DNA of 64,000 nucleotides from Gemmatimonadota bacterium (GTDB lineage: Bacteria > Gemmatimonadota > Gemmatimonadetes > Longimicrobiales > Gaopeijiaceae): contig JAJCZZ010000084.1 in assembly GCA_029262115.1 (NCBI GenBank), forward strand, positions 1-64,000, read 5' to 3'. Each line of letters begins with the position of its first letter. Position 1 is the stretch's first letter. This document shows, piece by piece, positions 1 through 7,556 of this stretch. The translations under genes and the position numbers were made by a program. The notes below the pieces were generated by a model, which saw only the letters and a program-made list of their open reading frames with translations, was not told the DNA's origin and did not search any database.

Positions 1-874
1 GTCGGCGATCATGCCGGCGCGCAGGGCGGCACGGGCGCCCTGGATGAGCATCATGCGGAGGTAACTGTTGCCTCGCTTGGTGATGCGTCCCAGACGCCGA
101 GCGTGACCGGTGGAGTGCTCGCGGGGCGTGAGGCCGAGGTACGCGGCGAAGTGGCGACCGGATCGGAAGCGATGAATGTCACCCACCTGGGCGATCAGGG
201 CGGTGGCCGTGAGGACGCCGACTCCCGGAACACTCAGGAGGGCGAGCGCGGCCGGACTCTGCTTGGCGAGCCGTTCGAGTTCGGATTCGAGTTGCTTGGC
301 CCCGGCAGCGAGGTCCTCAATCTCGCGGAGCGACTCCAGGAGGGCGGCGCGCAGCGGTTCGGGGATCCGACCAGCATCGAGGGCGGCCTGGGCGTGGGGA
401 ATGACCTTGCGGGCCCCGAGGGGGATGATCACTCCGAATTCACGCAGATGCCCACGCACTGCGTTGATGCGTGCGATGCGGGTCTGCATGAGACCGCTGC
501 GCAGGCAATGCAGCGCGGCGATTGCCTGCTGCTGTTCGGACTTCACGGGCACCGCGTCGATCGCCTCGTTACGCGCGGCCTCGAGGATCGCCTTCGCATC
601 GGCCCGGTCGGTCTTGTTGCCGTCGCGGTAGCGTGCGACATCGCCGGGGTGAAAGAAGCGACACCGTGTGGCCCATGGCATTGAGCTCGCGACCCCAGAA
701 GTGAGCCGTGTCGCACGCCTCCATGAGAACATCCATCGGCTCGCGATCCTCGAAGAAGCGCCGGAACTGAGCTCGGCTCAACCGGTGCCGTTCCTTCACC
801 GATCCGGGCGTGTCGGACACCGCGACTTCGAACACTGACTTTGCCAGATCCACACCGGCCTGGGTACTGTGCAT
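1..874 (-). pseudogene. IS110-family transposase, frameshifted and cut by the window edge
   Basis: Translating the minus strand gives an IS110/IS1111-type transposase. The N-terminal DEDD domain starts with the GVDLAK motif, followed by an MEACDTAHFW glutamate block and the NKTDRADAKAI segment with the paired aspartates. The C-terminal IS116/IS110/IS902 domain shows SVPGVG, AYLGLTPREHSTG and RITKRGNSYLRMML before the window ends. The start at 874 opens MHSTQAGVDLAK. The frame breaks at about 661: after NAMGHTV one extra base shifts the reading, and RFFHPGDVARYRDG resumes in the next frame. IS110 transposases are not known to need frameshifting, so this copy is probably inactive, unless the extra base is a sequencing error. 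Confidence 0.85.
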
Positions 875-960
875 TTGAACTCCTCCTTCCGCTGTTGGCC
901 TTCGGGCCGTGATCGATGTACCGGCACACTGGTGCCGTCGGGAGGAGGAGTCCGTGCCGG
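1..960 (-). mobile_element. IS110-family insertion element, partial
   Basis: The element comprises the transposase gene and its upstream flank on the minus strand (875 to about 960). In the IS110 family the noncoding end next to the transposase gene encodes the bridge RNA that chooses target and donor sites. The flank here is GC-rich with several short inverted GTGCCG/CGGCAC motifs. The outer boundary is set only by where similarity to the attC-like repeat of 53.1 and 54.2 kb begins, so it is approximate. Confidence 0.5.
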
Positions 961-1104
961 TGCCGCTTCCGCTCGCTACGCTCGCTCCGGAGTACATGGC
1001 CCTGTAGCATATCTGCTAGGTAGGCGACGGTGGCGTGATCGCCCACGGTCGGTCCTTTGGGCTTTTCGCGGAGGGGCCACGTCGGCACCCTGGAACGTTA
1101 ACTG
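961..1104 (+). repeat. attC-like repeat A (left part missing)
   Basis: This stretch shares the core TCGCTCCGG (982-990) and the tract CCCTGTAGCATATCTGCTA with the repeat at 54.2 kb. Its right end, CGGCACCCTGGAACGTTA, closely matches the right end of the repeat at 53.1 kb and resembles the L'/R' end of an integron attC site, with GTTAACT at 1097-1103. The core-to-end distance (about 119 bases) is the same as in the minus-strand copy at 60.7-60.8 kb. The expected left half is absent, and IS110 sequence lies there instead. Confidence 0.5.
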
Positions 1105-1194
1105 AAATCCCTTGTTGTTCAGGCCGCCATTGGAACGGGGAGGGCGGTCCCCGTATACTAGATGACAGGCTTTCTAAACGGATAGCGAGGCGGG

Positions 1195-1482
1195 ATGTCT
1201 CAAACAATTCAGGCGTTAGAATCGGCGGCCCTGCTCCTCCCCGCGGAAGGGCGGGCGCGCTTGGCCGAGCGGCTCCTCGCCAGCTTGGATACCGACCCTG
1301 AAGTGGAGTCGGCCTGGGCCGCAGAGGTGGAGAGACGGCTCGCGGATTGGGACGCCGGGTTGCTGGATGCAGTTTCCTGGGATGAAGCGCGTCGGCAAAT
1401 GCAGGCGGTCCTGAGGGAACGTGAAGGTCAGGATCCTGACCCCGGCGTTGCGAGAAATAGTCGGCGCGCTGGAGTACTATGA
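1195..1482 (+). CDS. Addiction-module antitoxin (TIGR02574/PF09720-like)
   Basis: This is a small acidic helical protein, probably the labile antitoxin of the RelE/ParE-type toxin that follows. The body matches the putative addiction-module component family, with AALLLPAEGRARLAERLLAS early and AAEVERRLADWDAG in the middle. Family members usually end near residue 75. This one runs to 95 because its frame continues about 60 bases into the toxin gene. Its start lies about 90 bases after attC-like repeat A, and the pair sits between two such repeats, as a cassette would. The antitoxin reading frame looks intact. Confidence 0.75.
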   Translation: MSQTIQALESAALLLPAEGRARLAERLLASLDTDPEVESAWAAEVERRLADWDAGLLDAVSWDEARRQMQAVLREREGQDPDPGVARNSRRAGVL

Positions 1483-1710
1483 AGGGCAAGCCAGTGGCCT
1501 CGCGAGCGCGCTCGATGCCGACGTGACTCGATCGCTCGAGTTTGTGGTTGCGACTCCCTGCTAGGGTCTCCGTTCCAGAGCGGGACCAGACGCGTTCTGC
1601 TGCATCGATTTCCGTACACCATCGTGTACAAGGCCCTGGACGATGAGATCCTCGTGGTGGCACTCGCCCACCAGAAGCAGCGCCCTGGGTACTGGCGAGA
1701 CCGGGTTTGA
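1421..1710 (+). pseudogene. RelE/ParE-family toxin, single-base frameshift
   Basis: The GTG start overlaps the antitoxin gene. The first frame reads VKVRILTPALREIVGALEYY and continues to VVATPC before a TAG stop at 1562-1564. The adjacent frame then gives LLGSPFQSGTRRVLLHRFPY followed by TIVYKALDDEILVVALAHQK, a standard RelE/ParE C-terminus, ending at 1710. Restoring one C in the C run at 1556-1558 joins the halves into about 96 residues. As written, the toxin is dead while its antitoxin is intact. Confidence 0.75.
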
Positions 1711-1729
1711 AGGAAAGAGCGCGGGACTT

Positions 1730-1748
1730 CAGTTAACAAACGTTAGCC
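1730..1748 (+). repeat. attC-like repeat B (collapsed)
   Basis: GTTAACAAACGTTAGCC lies 20 bases after the toxin gene. It joins the left-end motif seen at 54.2 kb (GTTAACAAACG) directly to a right-end motif (CGTTAGC), as if the central part of an attC-like site had been lost. The 15 bases at 1097-1111 and the complement of this region (about 1723-1737) also form a near-perfect inverted pair around the TA unit. Confidence 0.4.
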
Positions 1749-1776
1749 GCAATGCCCCGAAAGAAGGGGGAACGGG

Positions 1777-2166
1777 TCAGCGAGGAGAGATGTGGTGCCG
1801 GAGCCACTCGGCGAGGCTCGGCTCATCCAGATTCCCGCTCGCGAGGGAGAGGATGAGGGCGACGACGTCTTCTTCAGGCGCATCGATTCGGAAGGCGTTC
1901 AACCCGAGGAAGAGGTACATCGCCTGGAAGGCGACACGCTTGTTGCCGTCCACGAAGGGATGATTGCTAGAGAGTCCGAACCCATAGGCGGCTGCGAGCG
2001 CGGAAAGGTCGGACTCGGGCTCGTAGAGAAACCGGTTGCGAGGGCGCTCGAGAGCTGACTCTAGGAGCCCCCTATCTCGGACGCCGAGAGAGCCGCCGTG
2101 GGCTTGGATCTGATCCGCGTGAATACGAAGGACGTGGACAATGGAGAGCCAACGTGGTTCAATCAC
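1777..2166 (-). CDS. doc: Death-on-curing (Doc/Fic) toxin
   Basis: Doc toxins are Fic-fold kinases that phosphorylate elongation factor EF-Tu and stop translation. This 129-residue protein carries the signature HPFVDGNKR, the Doc form of the Fic motif, with the catalytic histidine first and the NKR phosphate-binding end. Length matches the family. The GTG start overlaps the stop of the upstream AbrB-type antitoxin by four bases (GTGA), so the two are translationally coupled. Both run on the minus strand, opposite to the TA pair before it. Confidence 0.92.
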   Translation of the reverse strand: MIEPRWLSIVHVLRIHADQIQAHGGSLGVRDRGLLESALERPRNRFLYEPESDLSALAAAYGFGLSSNHPFVDGNKRVAFQAMYLFLGLNAFRIDAPEEDVVALILSLASGNLDEPSLAEWLRHHISPR

Positions 2167-2390
2167 TTGGCAAGTTCACGCATGGCGTTGCGATACTGCT
2201 TGGCTCCTTCAGCATAGATCGCCATGGCTTCCTCGAAGTCGGGATCGAAGGGCGTGATCAAGATGCCTTCGTCGGTCTCAACGAGGTGGACGGTGTCTCC
2301 TTCCCCCATGTGGTAGCGCTCGAGCATGGGCTTCGGGATGGTTGTGCCGGCCGAGTTGCCGATGGCTCGAATGGTGGTTTGCTTGGGCAT
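2163..2390 (-). CDS. AbrB/MazE-type antitoxin of Doc
   Basis: This 75-residue SpoVT/AbrB-fold protein (IRAIGNSAGTTIPKPMLERY, then GDTVHLVETDEGILITP) should bind its own promoter through the N-terminal swapped-hairpin domain and neutralise Doc with its C-terminal tail. The frame is open further upstream, but the ATG at 2390 has an AAGGA-like ribosome site and begins exactly at the family start MPKQTTIRAIGNS. Doc antitoxins are usually Phd-type, though AbrB-type partners are known. Confidence 0.88.
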   Translation of the reverse strand: MPKQTTIRAIGNSAGTTIPKPMLERYHMGEGDTVHLVETDEGILITPFDPDFEEAMAIYAEGAKQYRNAMRELAK

Positions 2391-2415
2391 GTTAGACGAG
2401 TCCTTAGGGGTCAGA

Positions 2416-2435
2416 GTTATAACAACGGTAATAAC
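2416..2435. promoter_or_regulatory. AT-rich dyad upstream of the AbrB-Doc operon
   Basis: GTTATAAC (2416-2423) and GTTAT/ATAAC arms separated by ten bases form an AT-rich dyad 25-45 bases upstream of the antitoxin start, in otherwise GC-rich DNA. It probably holds the promoter and the autoregulatory AbrB site. This is inferred from position and symmetry only. Confidence 0.4.
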
Positions 2436-2470
2436 GTGATCGCCAAAGAACAAGTGGAGAGGTTCGTTGG

Positions 2471-3142
2471 ATGGCGAGGCAGGAGAGGGTGCTTGGCACA
2501 GCGGCTGACAAACGTGACCGCCGACCGGGCTCTCCCTCCGATCCAGGGCTCTGGGTTCTCGCCCCTATGGACCCTCTTCAGACGAACCCGAAGAGGAAGG
2601 GGAAGCACGGCCGGGGCACGGTCTACGATAGCTGGCTTTCGTTGGAGTTGACTCGTCGCCTGATCGAGACGTACCCGGAGATCCAGATCCCCGACGACAA
2701 TCGCAGGCTGGTTGAGGCTGTCTACCACCCCGACATCATCCAAGACTTCCTCGACAACGCTCCGGTCTGGCAGGCCGCGTGGGAGAATGACCAGGGCCAG
2801 GACTTCGCCAGAAGCTCGCATGGACACCAAGTAGCACTCGACTTCACCACCACATACATGGAACAAGCGCACCGCTACCGCACGAACGAACGGCAGATCC
2901 GCACGCGTCTGGGAAGCGATGACATCACGGTTCAACTGGACGAACCGGTCGCTGCGCGTTTCGTGGCGGGCGCTACTCAGGAAACCGTCGACCTCCCGCT
3001 CTGGCTTCTAGTGAAGGTCGGCGTATCCGACCTGACATCCCCAGGGGCAACGAGGCAGTCCGACCGGAACGGAGAAACAGTTTATCTCCTGAATGGGAGG
3101 ACCGAAATTCGCTACGGCCCGTTCGGCTGGACCTGGGACTGA
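2471..3142 (+). pseudogene. cas3: CRISPR-associated helicase Cas3, C-terminal fragment
   Basis: The 223-codon frame resembles the last third of a type I Cas3 helicase-nuclease. It runs from just after helicase motif VI (LWVLAPMDP) through the conserved IQIPDDNRRLVEAVYHP segment and RTNERQIRTRLGSDDITV, to a Cas3-like end, EIRYGPFGWTWD. The HD nuclease and the helicase motifs that bind ATP are absent, and no other cas gene or repeat array is present. The nominal start at 2471 is simply the first ATG after the break. The preserved 200 codons have no internal stop, so decay may be recent. The Cas3 assignment is by remembered family pattern, not by a search. Confidence 0.6.
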
Positions 3143-3518
3143 CCTACCTCCCCCCTCACCACTCCACCCGACTCCGTCAGATCAACTGCCCCCCCGCCTC
3201 CTTCCGACGATCCAACTCCTCCCCGGTCCGCTCCGTCCCGGCCGCGAACTCCTCCCGAGAGTGCGGGGTCCCACACGAAGTCGTCGGACAGGGCTTTGGC
3301 GGTCCGGAACCGGGGGAGGAGGTCGGAGCCCGAGGCATCGGCGTCCCAAGGTTCGACCACCGGACGCTGCACCGGGAGAAGGACCAGGACAAGGAACTCG
3401 GATCCACGGAATGTCAGGCGGAAGTTGGCCGCTGTCCGCGAGCGGATTCTCGCGCATCTGACTCCCCCGGCCTCTGGGGTCGTCGGCGTGACCGAATATG
3501 TTGCCCGCTCCCTCCGCT
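3143..3518. other. 376-base gap, possible frameshifted small gene on the minus strand
   Basis: No intact gene is visible. On the minus strand two adjacent frames join into protein-like sequence: LPVQRPVVEPWDADASGSDL followed by LLPRFRTAKALSDDFVWDPA in one frame, then REEFAAGTERTGEELDRRK to a stop at 3177 in another. The switch is near 3260. This could be a small broken gene of unknown family. I do not recognise it. Confidence 0.3.
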
Positions 3519-6221
3519 TCAATCGCCCCGGAGAACACCAGCCGGATTGACCAGCGCGGCACCCACCGCCGGACGCAGTGCAGCCGCGAGGGCAACCGTG
3601 AACAGAACGGTCGCCACCAGGGCATAGACGCCCGCGGAGGGCACCGGCAGGCCGACGAAGACCGCTCCCAACAGACCTTGAAGCAGTAGCGACCCACTCA
3701 CCCCGGCCAGTACACCGATCCCGCTCACCACCAGAAGCGGTGTCAGAGCGGCCCAAAGGACCGCGCTCGACGTCGCGCCAAGGGCCTTTCGGACTCCGAG
3801 CGACGGGCGAGCGGCCTCCACCACCTGGGTCACGGCCCCGAATACGCCCATGCCGGTGAGCAGAAGGCCAAAGACCACGAGCCCGACGGCTAGCACCGCC
3901 CCGGTCCGCTCGAGTACGTACTCGGGACTCTGTACGCTCGCCTGGGCCTGGATGCCGAACAGCGCCACGTCCGAGTCGACCGACCGGAGGGCGGCACGTA
4001 CCGGTGTGGCGAGCGAGAGGACCGTCGCGTCGAGGCCCCCAGCCGACGACCCACCGGGGTCGGTTGGACCCGCCGGTGCGGCGCGGACGAAAAGATGAAG
4101 TTCTTGTGCGGGGAATCGCCCGATATGGTGCTCGTACGGCAGATATATGGTAGCCGTCTCACCACCGGCTTCGCGGAGATCACCGACCACCCCAACGACG
4201 CTCCACTCCCGGACCTCTCCCGTCGGATCCGTGAGCGACACCCGACCGCCGAGACTGGCTCCCCGCTCACCCCAAAGCGCTTCCGCCAGCGACGCGGAGA
4301 CGACCGCGGCCAGGGGGCCCGTCGGGTCGCGCTCGTCCAGACCGCGCCCGTTCAGCACGGGAAGGCCGAGCGTGCGGTCGAAGTCACCCGCCACGTAGCG
4401 GGCATTGGCTCGACGCCCCACCTCACCGCTACCGGCGTCGGGCCGTCCCACGATGGCAGCCCATCCGCCAAGAGACGGGTTGCTCGTCGACAGGCTCACG
4501 GAGGCCACTCTGGGTACCCGCTCGATCTCGGTGAGGAGCGCGCGCGCGGCGCGGGATCGCGCTGCGGACGTAGGGTATCGGTCTTCCGGCAAGGAAGTCC
4601 GCAGCGTCAGGACCGCCCCGGGATCGGATCCAAGAGGTCGAAGACGCTCATTCAGGAAGGACGACGTGACCGTGCTGGCTCCGACGATCAACACCACCGC
4701 GAAGGCGAGCTGCGGCGCGATCAAGCCGTACCCTCCCAGCCGACCGAACAGACCGAACGATCCGCCGCCACCCCGGCTCCCCCTCCCACCCGCTCGAAGG
4801 ACGCGGGCGGGGTTGCGAACGGGGAGGCGGGCGGCAGGGAGACCGCCCACGAGAAGGGTGGCGAGCAGGGCGATCCCGGCCACGAACGCGTAGACGGTCC
4901 GGTCCATCACGATCTCGTTCTGCGCGAGCTCGACGCTCATGACCGGCGGCACGAGCAGCGCGAGATACGGTTGGAGAACGTGGGCCATACCGACTCCCAG
5001 CATCGTGCCTGCCGCGACGAGGAGGCCGGCCTCGGCAAGGAGCTGCCCGGCCTGGCGCCACCGTGTGGCGCCGAGGCTCGCCCGGAGCGCCATCTCCCGG
5101 GACCGCACCGTGGCCTCGGCCAAGGCCAGGCCCGCCACGTTCATTGCCCCAACCATGAGCAGGAACCCGACGACGGAGAGCAACGCCAACGCGGTCCGGT
5201 CGTACCCTCGGACCAGGTTGTCGCGGAGCGGCACCGCCTGGTACGAGATCCGTGTATTCGTATCAGGGAAGCGGGCGGCCATGCGCACGGAAAGCACGTC
5301 CAACTCGGCTCGGAGGTCTCCCAGGCTCTGCCCCGACGCCAGACGACCGAACACGAGCAGGGTGTGCGCATCTCCCTCGATCGGATCGTAGTCGATCGGC
5401 ACCCAGAGTTCCGCTTCGTAGGGGAACCGGAAGCCGCGGGGGAGCACGCCGACCACCGTGCGCGGTCGCCCATTCAGATGTAGCGTCGCCCCGACCGCAC
5501 CCGGCGCGCCGCCCCACCGACGTTGCCAGAGCCCGTAGCCGATCAGCACCGAGCCGCTCGCCTCACCCACGCGGTGTTCATCGGCCGTGAATGCCCGCCC
5601 GAGCACGGGCTCGATACCAAGGCCGCCCAGCCATTCCGCCGACACACCGGCTCCGCGGAGGCGCTCGGGGTCGCCCTGGCCGTTGGCCACGAAGGGGCGG
5701 TAGTCCTGCACAATGATCTCGGACAGCCCCCGGATGGAGGAAAAGGCCTCCGCATTGAGCGGGGCGACGTTCGAGCTCTGCGACCCGTCGGCGCTCACGT
5801 CGTCGATTCGCACGAGGCGATCGATGTCGTGGATCAGCATGGGGCGGATCAACGTGTTGTTGACCACGCTGAAGACCGAGGTCGCGGCGCCGATGCCCAC
5901 GGCGAGGGTCAGGATGGACGTCGCGGCGCGCACCGGCCGGCGAACCACTGTGCGGACGGCGGGCACGATTCCGGCGGTCATCCCTCTCCAAACGTCCGTC
6001 CCACCGCGAGCCCACCCCCCCGCACCTTGCCCGACCACGTCCGCGCACTCGGCGGCGCCGACCCACAGCGCTCGCCAGAACCCGTGCGCTCGTGCGGCTG
6101 CGGCCACAGCCTCGCGGGCGGTCGCGTGGGCATCCTCGGCCCACCCGTCCGGTAAGCGATTCGGCGACGCCCTCAACAGGAAGCGGTGCACCAGCAGGAC
6201 CGCCCGCAGGACGACGTTCAT
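3519..6221 (-). CDS. ADOP-family ABC transporter permease
   Basis: This is a large two-repeat permease of the MacB/FtsX superfamily, the type called acidobacterial duplicated orphan permease. Residues 1-90 form the ADOP N-terminal region. A first membrane anchor follows near residue 105 (ILTLAVGIGAATSVFSVVNN), then a periplasmic MacB core domain, three FtsX-type helices (near 385-500), a second periplasmic domain and a last helix set. Length (900) is typical of the family. Such genes usually have no ATPase partner nearby and are controlled by an adjacent PadR regulator. The start at 6221 overlaps the PadR stop by four bases (ATGA). Confidence 0.9.
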   Translation of the reverse strand: MNVVLRAVLLVHRFLLRASPNRLPDGWAEDAHATAREAVAAAARAHGFWRALWVGAAECADVVGQGAGGWARGGTDVWRGMTAGIVPAVRTVVRRPVRAATSILTLAVGIGAATSVFSVVNNTLIRPMLIHDIDRLVRIDDVSADGSQSSNVAPLNAEAFSSIRGLSEIIVQDYRPFVANGQGDPERLRGAGVSAEWLGGLGIEPVLGRAFTADEHRVGEASGSVLIGYGLWQRRWGGAPGAVGATLHLNGRPRTVVGVLPRGFRFPYEAELWVPIDYDPIEGDAHTLLVFGRLASGQSLGDLRAELDVLSVRMAARFPDTNTRISYQAVPLRDNLVRGYDRTALALLSVVGFLLMVGAMNVAGLALAEATVRSREMALRASLGATRWRQAGQLLAEAGLLVAAGTMLGVGMAHVLQPYLALLVPPVMSVELAQNEIVMDRTVYAFVAGIALLATLLVGGLPAARLPVRNPARVLRAGGRGSRGGGGSFGLFGRLGGYGLIAPQLAFAVVLIVGASTVTSSFLNERLRPLGSDPGAVLTLRTSLPEDRYPTSAARSRAARALLTEIERVPRVASVSLSTSNPSLGGWAAIVGRPDAGSGEVGRRANARYVAGDFDRTLGLPVLNGRGLDERDPTGPLAAVVSASLAEALWGERGASLGGRVSLTDPTGEVREWSVVGVVGDLREAGGETATIYLPYEHHIGRFPAQELHLFVRAAPAGPTDPGGSSAGGLDATVLSLATPVRAALRSVDSDVALFGIQAQASVQSPEYVLERTGAVLAVGLVVFGLLLTGMGVFGAVTQVVEAARPSLGVRKALGATSSAVLWAALTPLLVVSGIGVLAGVSGSLLLQGLLGAVFVGLPVPSAGVYALVATVLFTVALAAALRPAVGAALVNPAGVLRGD

Positions 6222-6568
6222 ACGCCCCCTCCGCGCGCCAGGAGATCGGCAGGAGCCAGTCGAAGTTCCGCCGCACGCGAAACCAGGCCGGCCAACCGGA
6301 CCGCTTCCGCCCGTACGGCGTCCCTCCCCACCGACGTCAGGCGGAAGTAGCGCCGTCGACCGTCGACTCCCTCCGGCGCGGGTGTGGTCTCGACCAGCCC
6401 CCCGGCATGCAATTCCCGGAGCGTCGCGTACAAGGTGCCGGAGCGGATGGTGCTCCCGGCTCCCCCTCGTTCTTCGATGTCCTGGATGATGCCGTAGCCG
6501 TGGAGCGGACCGTCCCCGAGTGCCAGGAGCACCCGCAAGGACAGCTCGGGAAGCGTAGTACGAGTCAT
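6218..6568 (-). CDS. PadR-family transcriptional regulator
   Basis: This 116-residue winged-helix repressor has the classic PadR pattern: LSLRVLLALGDGPLHGYGI, then GTLYATLRELHAGGLVE and RRRYFRLTSVGRDAV. It lacks a long C-terminal dimerisation helix, as in the short (PadR-s1) class that accompanies ADOP permeases. It is the first gene of a two-gene operon and is translationally coupled to the permease, so it most likely senses the permease substrate and represses the pair. An AT-rich dyad lies about 55 bases upstream. Confidence 0.93.
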   Translation of the reverse strand: MTRTTLPELSLRVLLALGDGPLHGYGIIQDIEERGGAGSTIRSGTLYATLRELHAGGLVETTPAPEGVDGRRRYFRLTSVGRDAVRAEAVRLAGLVSRAAELRLAPADLLARGGGV

Positions 6569-6619
6569 GAACGTGCCGGCCGGTCGTCAGGTGGAGAGAC
6601 ACACAAACGAAACTACCGT

Positions 6620-6638
6620 GATTATCCCTATAATAATC
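6620..6638. promoter_or_regulatory. Dyad upstream of padR, candidate operator/promoter
   Basis: GATTAT and ATAATC form perfect 6-base arms around seven bases, inside a sharply AT-rich patch upstream of the PadR start. On the minus strand the patch contains TATTATAGG-like -10 sequence. PadR proteins usually autoregulate from such sites. The spacing differs from the common ATGT-N8-ACAT box, so the match is only positional. Confidence 0.4.
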
Positions 6639-6747
6639 TTGCTGCCGTCTACGCCGCCACCTACCCTCGCCCATCCCCGAGATCCCATGCTGAGGCGCCG
6701 ACCTCGCGACCGCCGCCAGAGAACACGACGTCTGAAGCCCGCCGCCC

Positions 6748-7012
6748 GAACGGCGAGCTGTTGATGACGCTCGGCGAACGGGGTGTAGCCGGGGCGGACG
6801 AGACGCACTTCACCAAGCCCTCCGACGTCCTCGTGGCACCCGACGGGAGCATCTTCGTGGCCGACCGCAGGGCAACACCCGCGTGGTCAAGCTTGCGGCA
6901 GACGGTTCGTTCATCACGGCCTGAGCGAAACCCGTGCTCGGAGGACGGTTAGTTCTCCGACGTGCACGCGCTGGCCATGGGCTCGCGAGGCCGCCTCTTC
7001 GTCGGTGAGTTG
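6748..7012 (+). pseudogene. Decayed partial copy of the 8.9-kb propeller gene
   Basis: About 265 bases match the middle of the beta-propeller gene at 8909-10075 (its region 9475-9740) at high identity, starting at the shared GAGCTGTTGATGACGCTCGG and ending near GTCGGTGA. The copy has a short deletion where the parent encodes GHDAQGNN, a TGA in place of the parent tryptophan codon after FITA, and a TAG soon after. It cannot be translated as a domain. It lies about 2.7 kb upstream in the same orientation, so it is either a failed tandem duplication or the trace of a recombination. Confidence 0.85.
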
Positions 7013-7227
7013 ACGACGGAGATCCCTTCGGCCGTGCGCTCGATTCGAATAGCCGCGCCTATCTGCGGGGCAGGTAGTCGGACGCTCCTCCAGCACGTGA
7101 GGCTGCGACGTACGGGTGAGGATGTAGAGGATCCGAAGTAGCTGGGCTGATGCTCGATCGCGCTGGGGTGTCGGCGGTCACCGTATCGGCTCCTTTCGGA
7201 CGCGACTCCTTCGAGAGCGTGGCGTCA

Positions 7228-7511
7228 TCAGTTCTGCTCCTCGTCGCGGTGAGCCGCGGCGATGCGATCAGCCATCGCCTTGGCATCGTCCCGCCACTCG
7301 GCAGGAAGCTCGATGCGGGCGGCACCCTTGAGCGACAGCACCCAACGGATCAGGGCACGGTGATCACGAACCTCGAAGTGCCTGATCTCGCTTCCGTCGG
7401 GTAGTTCCTCTTTCACCGTGCCCGTGCCCCAGCCGTTCCTCCGAATCCACCCGACTGCCTTGGGGGAAAATCGAACACGCGCAACCCGCGCGGGCTTTCC
7501 CCAGCCGCACC
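7228..7511 (-). pseudogene. WYL-domain regulator, C-terminal remnant
   Basis: The minus strand encodes PARVARVRFSPKAVGWIRRN, then the DGSEIRHFEV segment and HRALIRWVLSLKGAARIELP, ending at 7228. This is the pattern of the C-terminal (WCX) extension of WYL-domain transcription factors, which sense nucleic acid or nucleotide ligands. The N-terminal HTH and the WYL core are missing. A stop lies in frame at about 7516, and the next gene begins 45 bases further on. Internal starts exist, but a product of about 60-90 residues would have no DNA-binding part. Confidence 0.6.
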
Positions 7512-7556
7512 AGTCCTACGCTTCCGTCAGAGTTGGACGATCCTCTCGGCTCCTCC

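Noticed and set aside
4095-5483. A long plus-strand open frame opposite the ADOP permease
   Set aside because: It is low-complexity, Arg/Gly-rich, without homology, and lies antisense to a well-supported gene. High GC gives long antisense frames.
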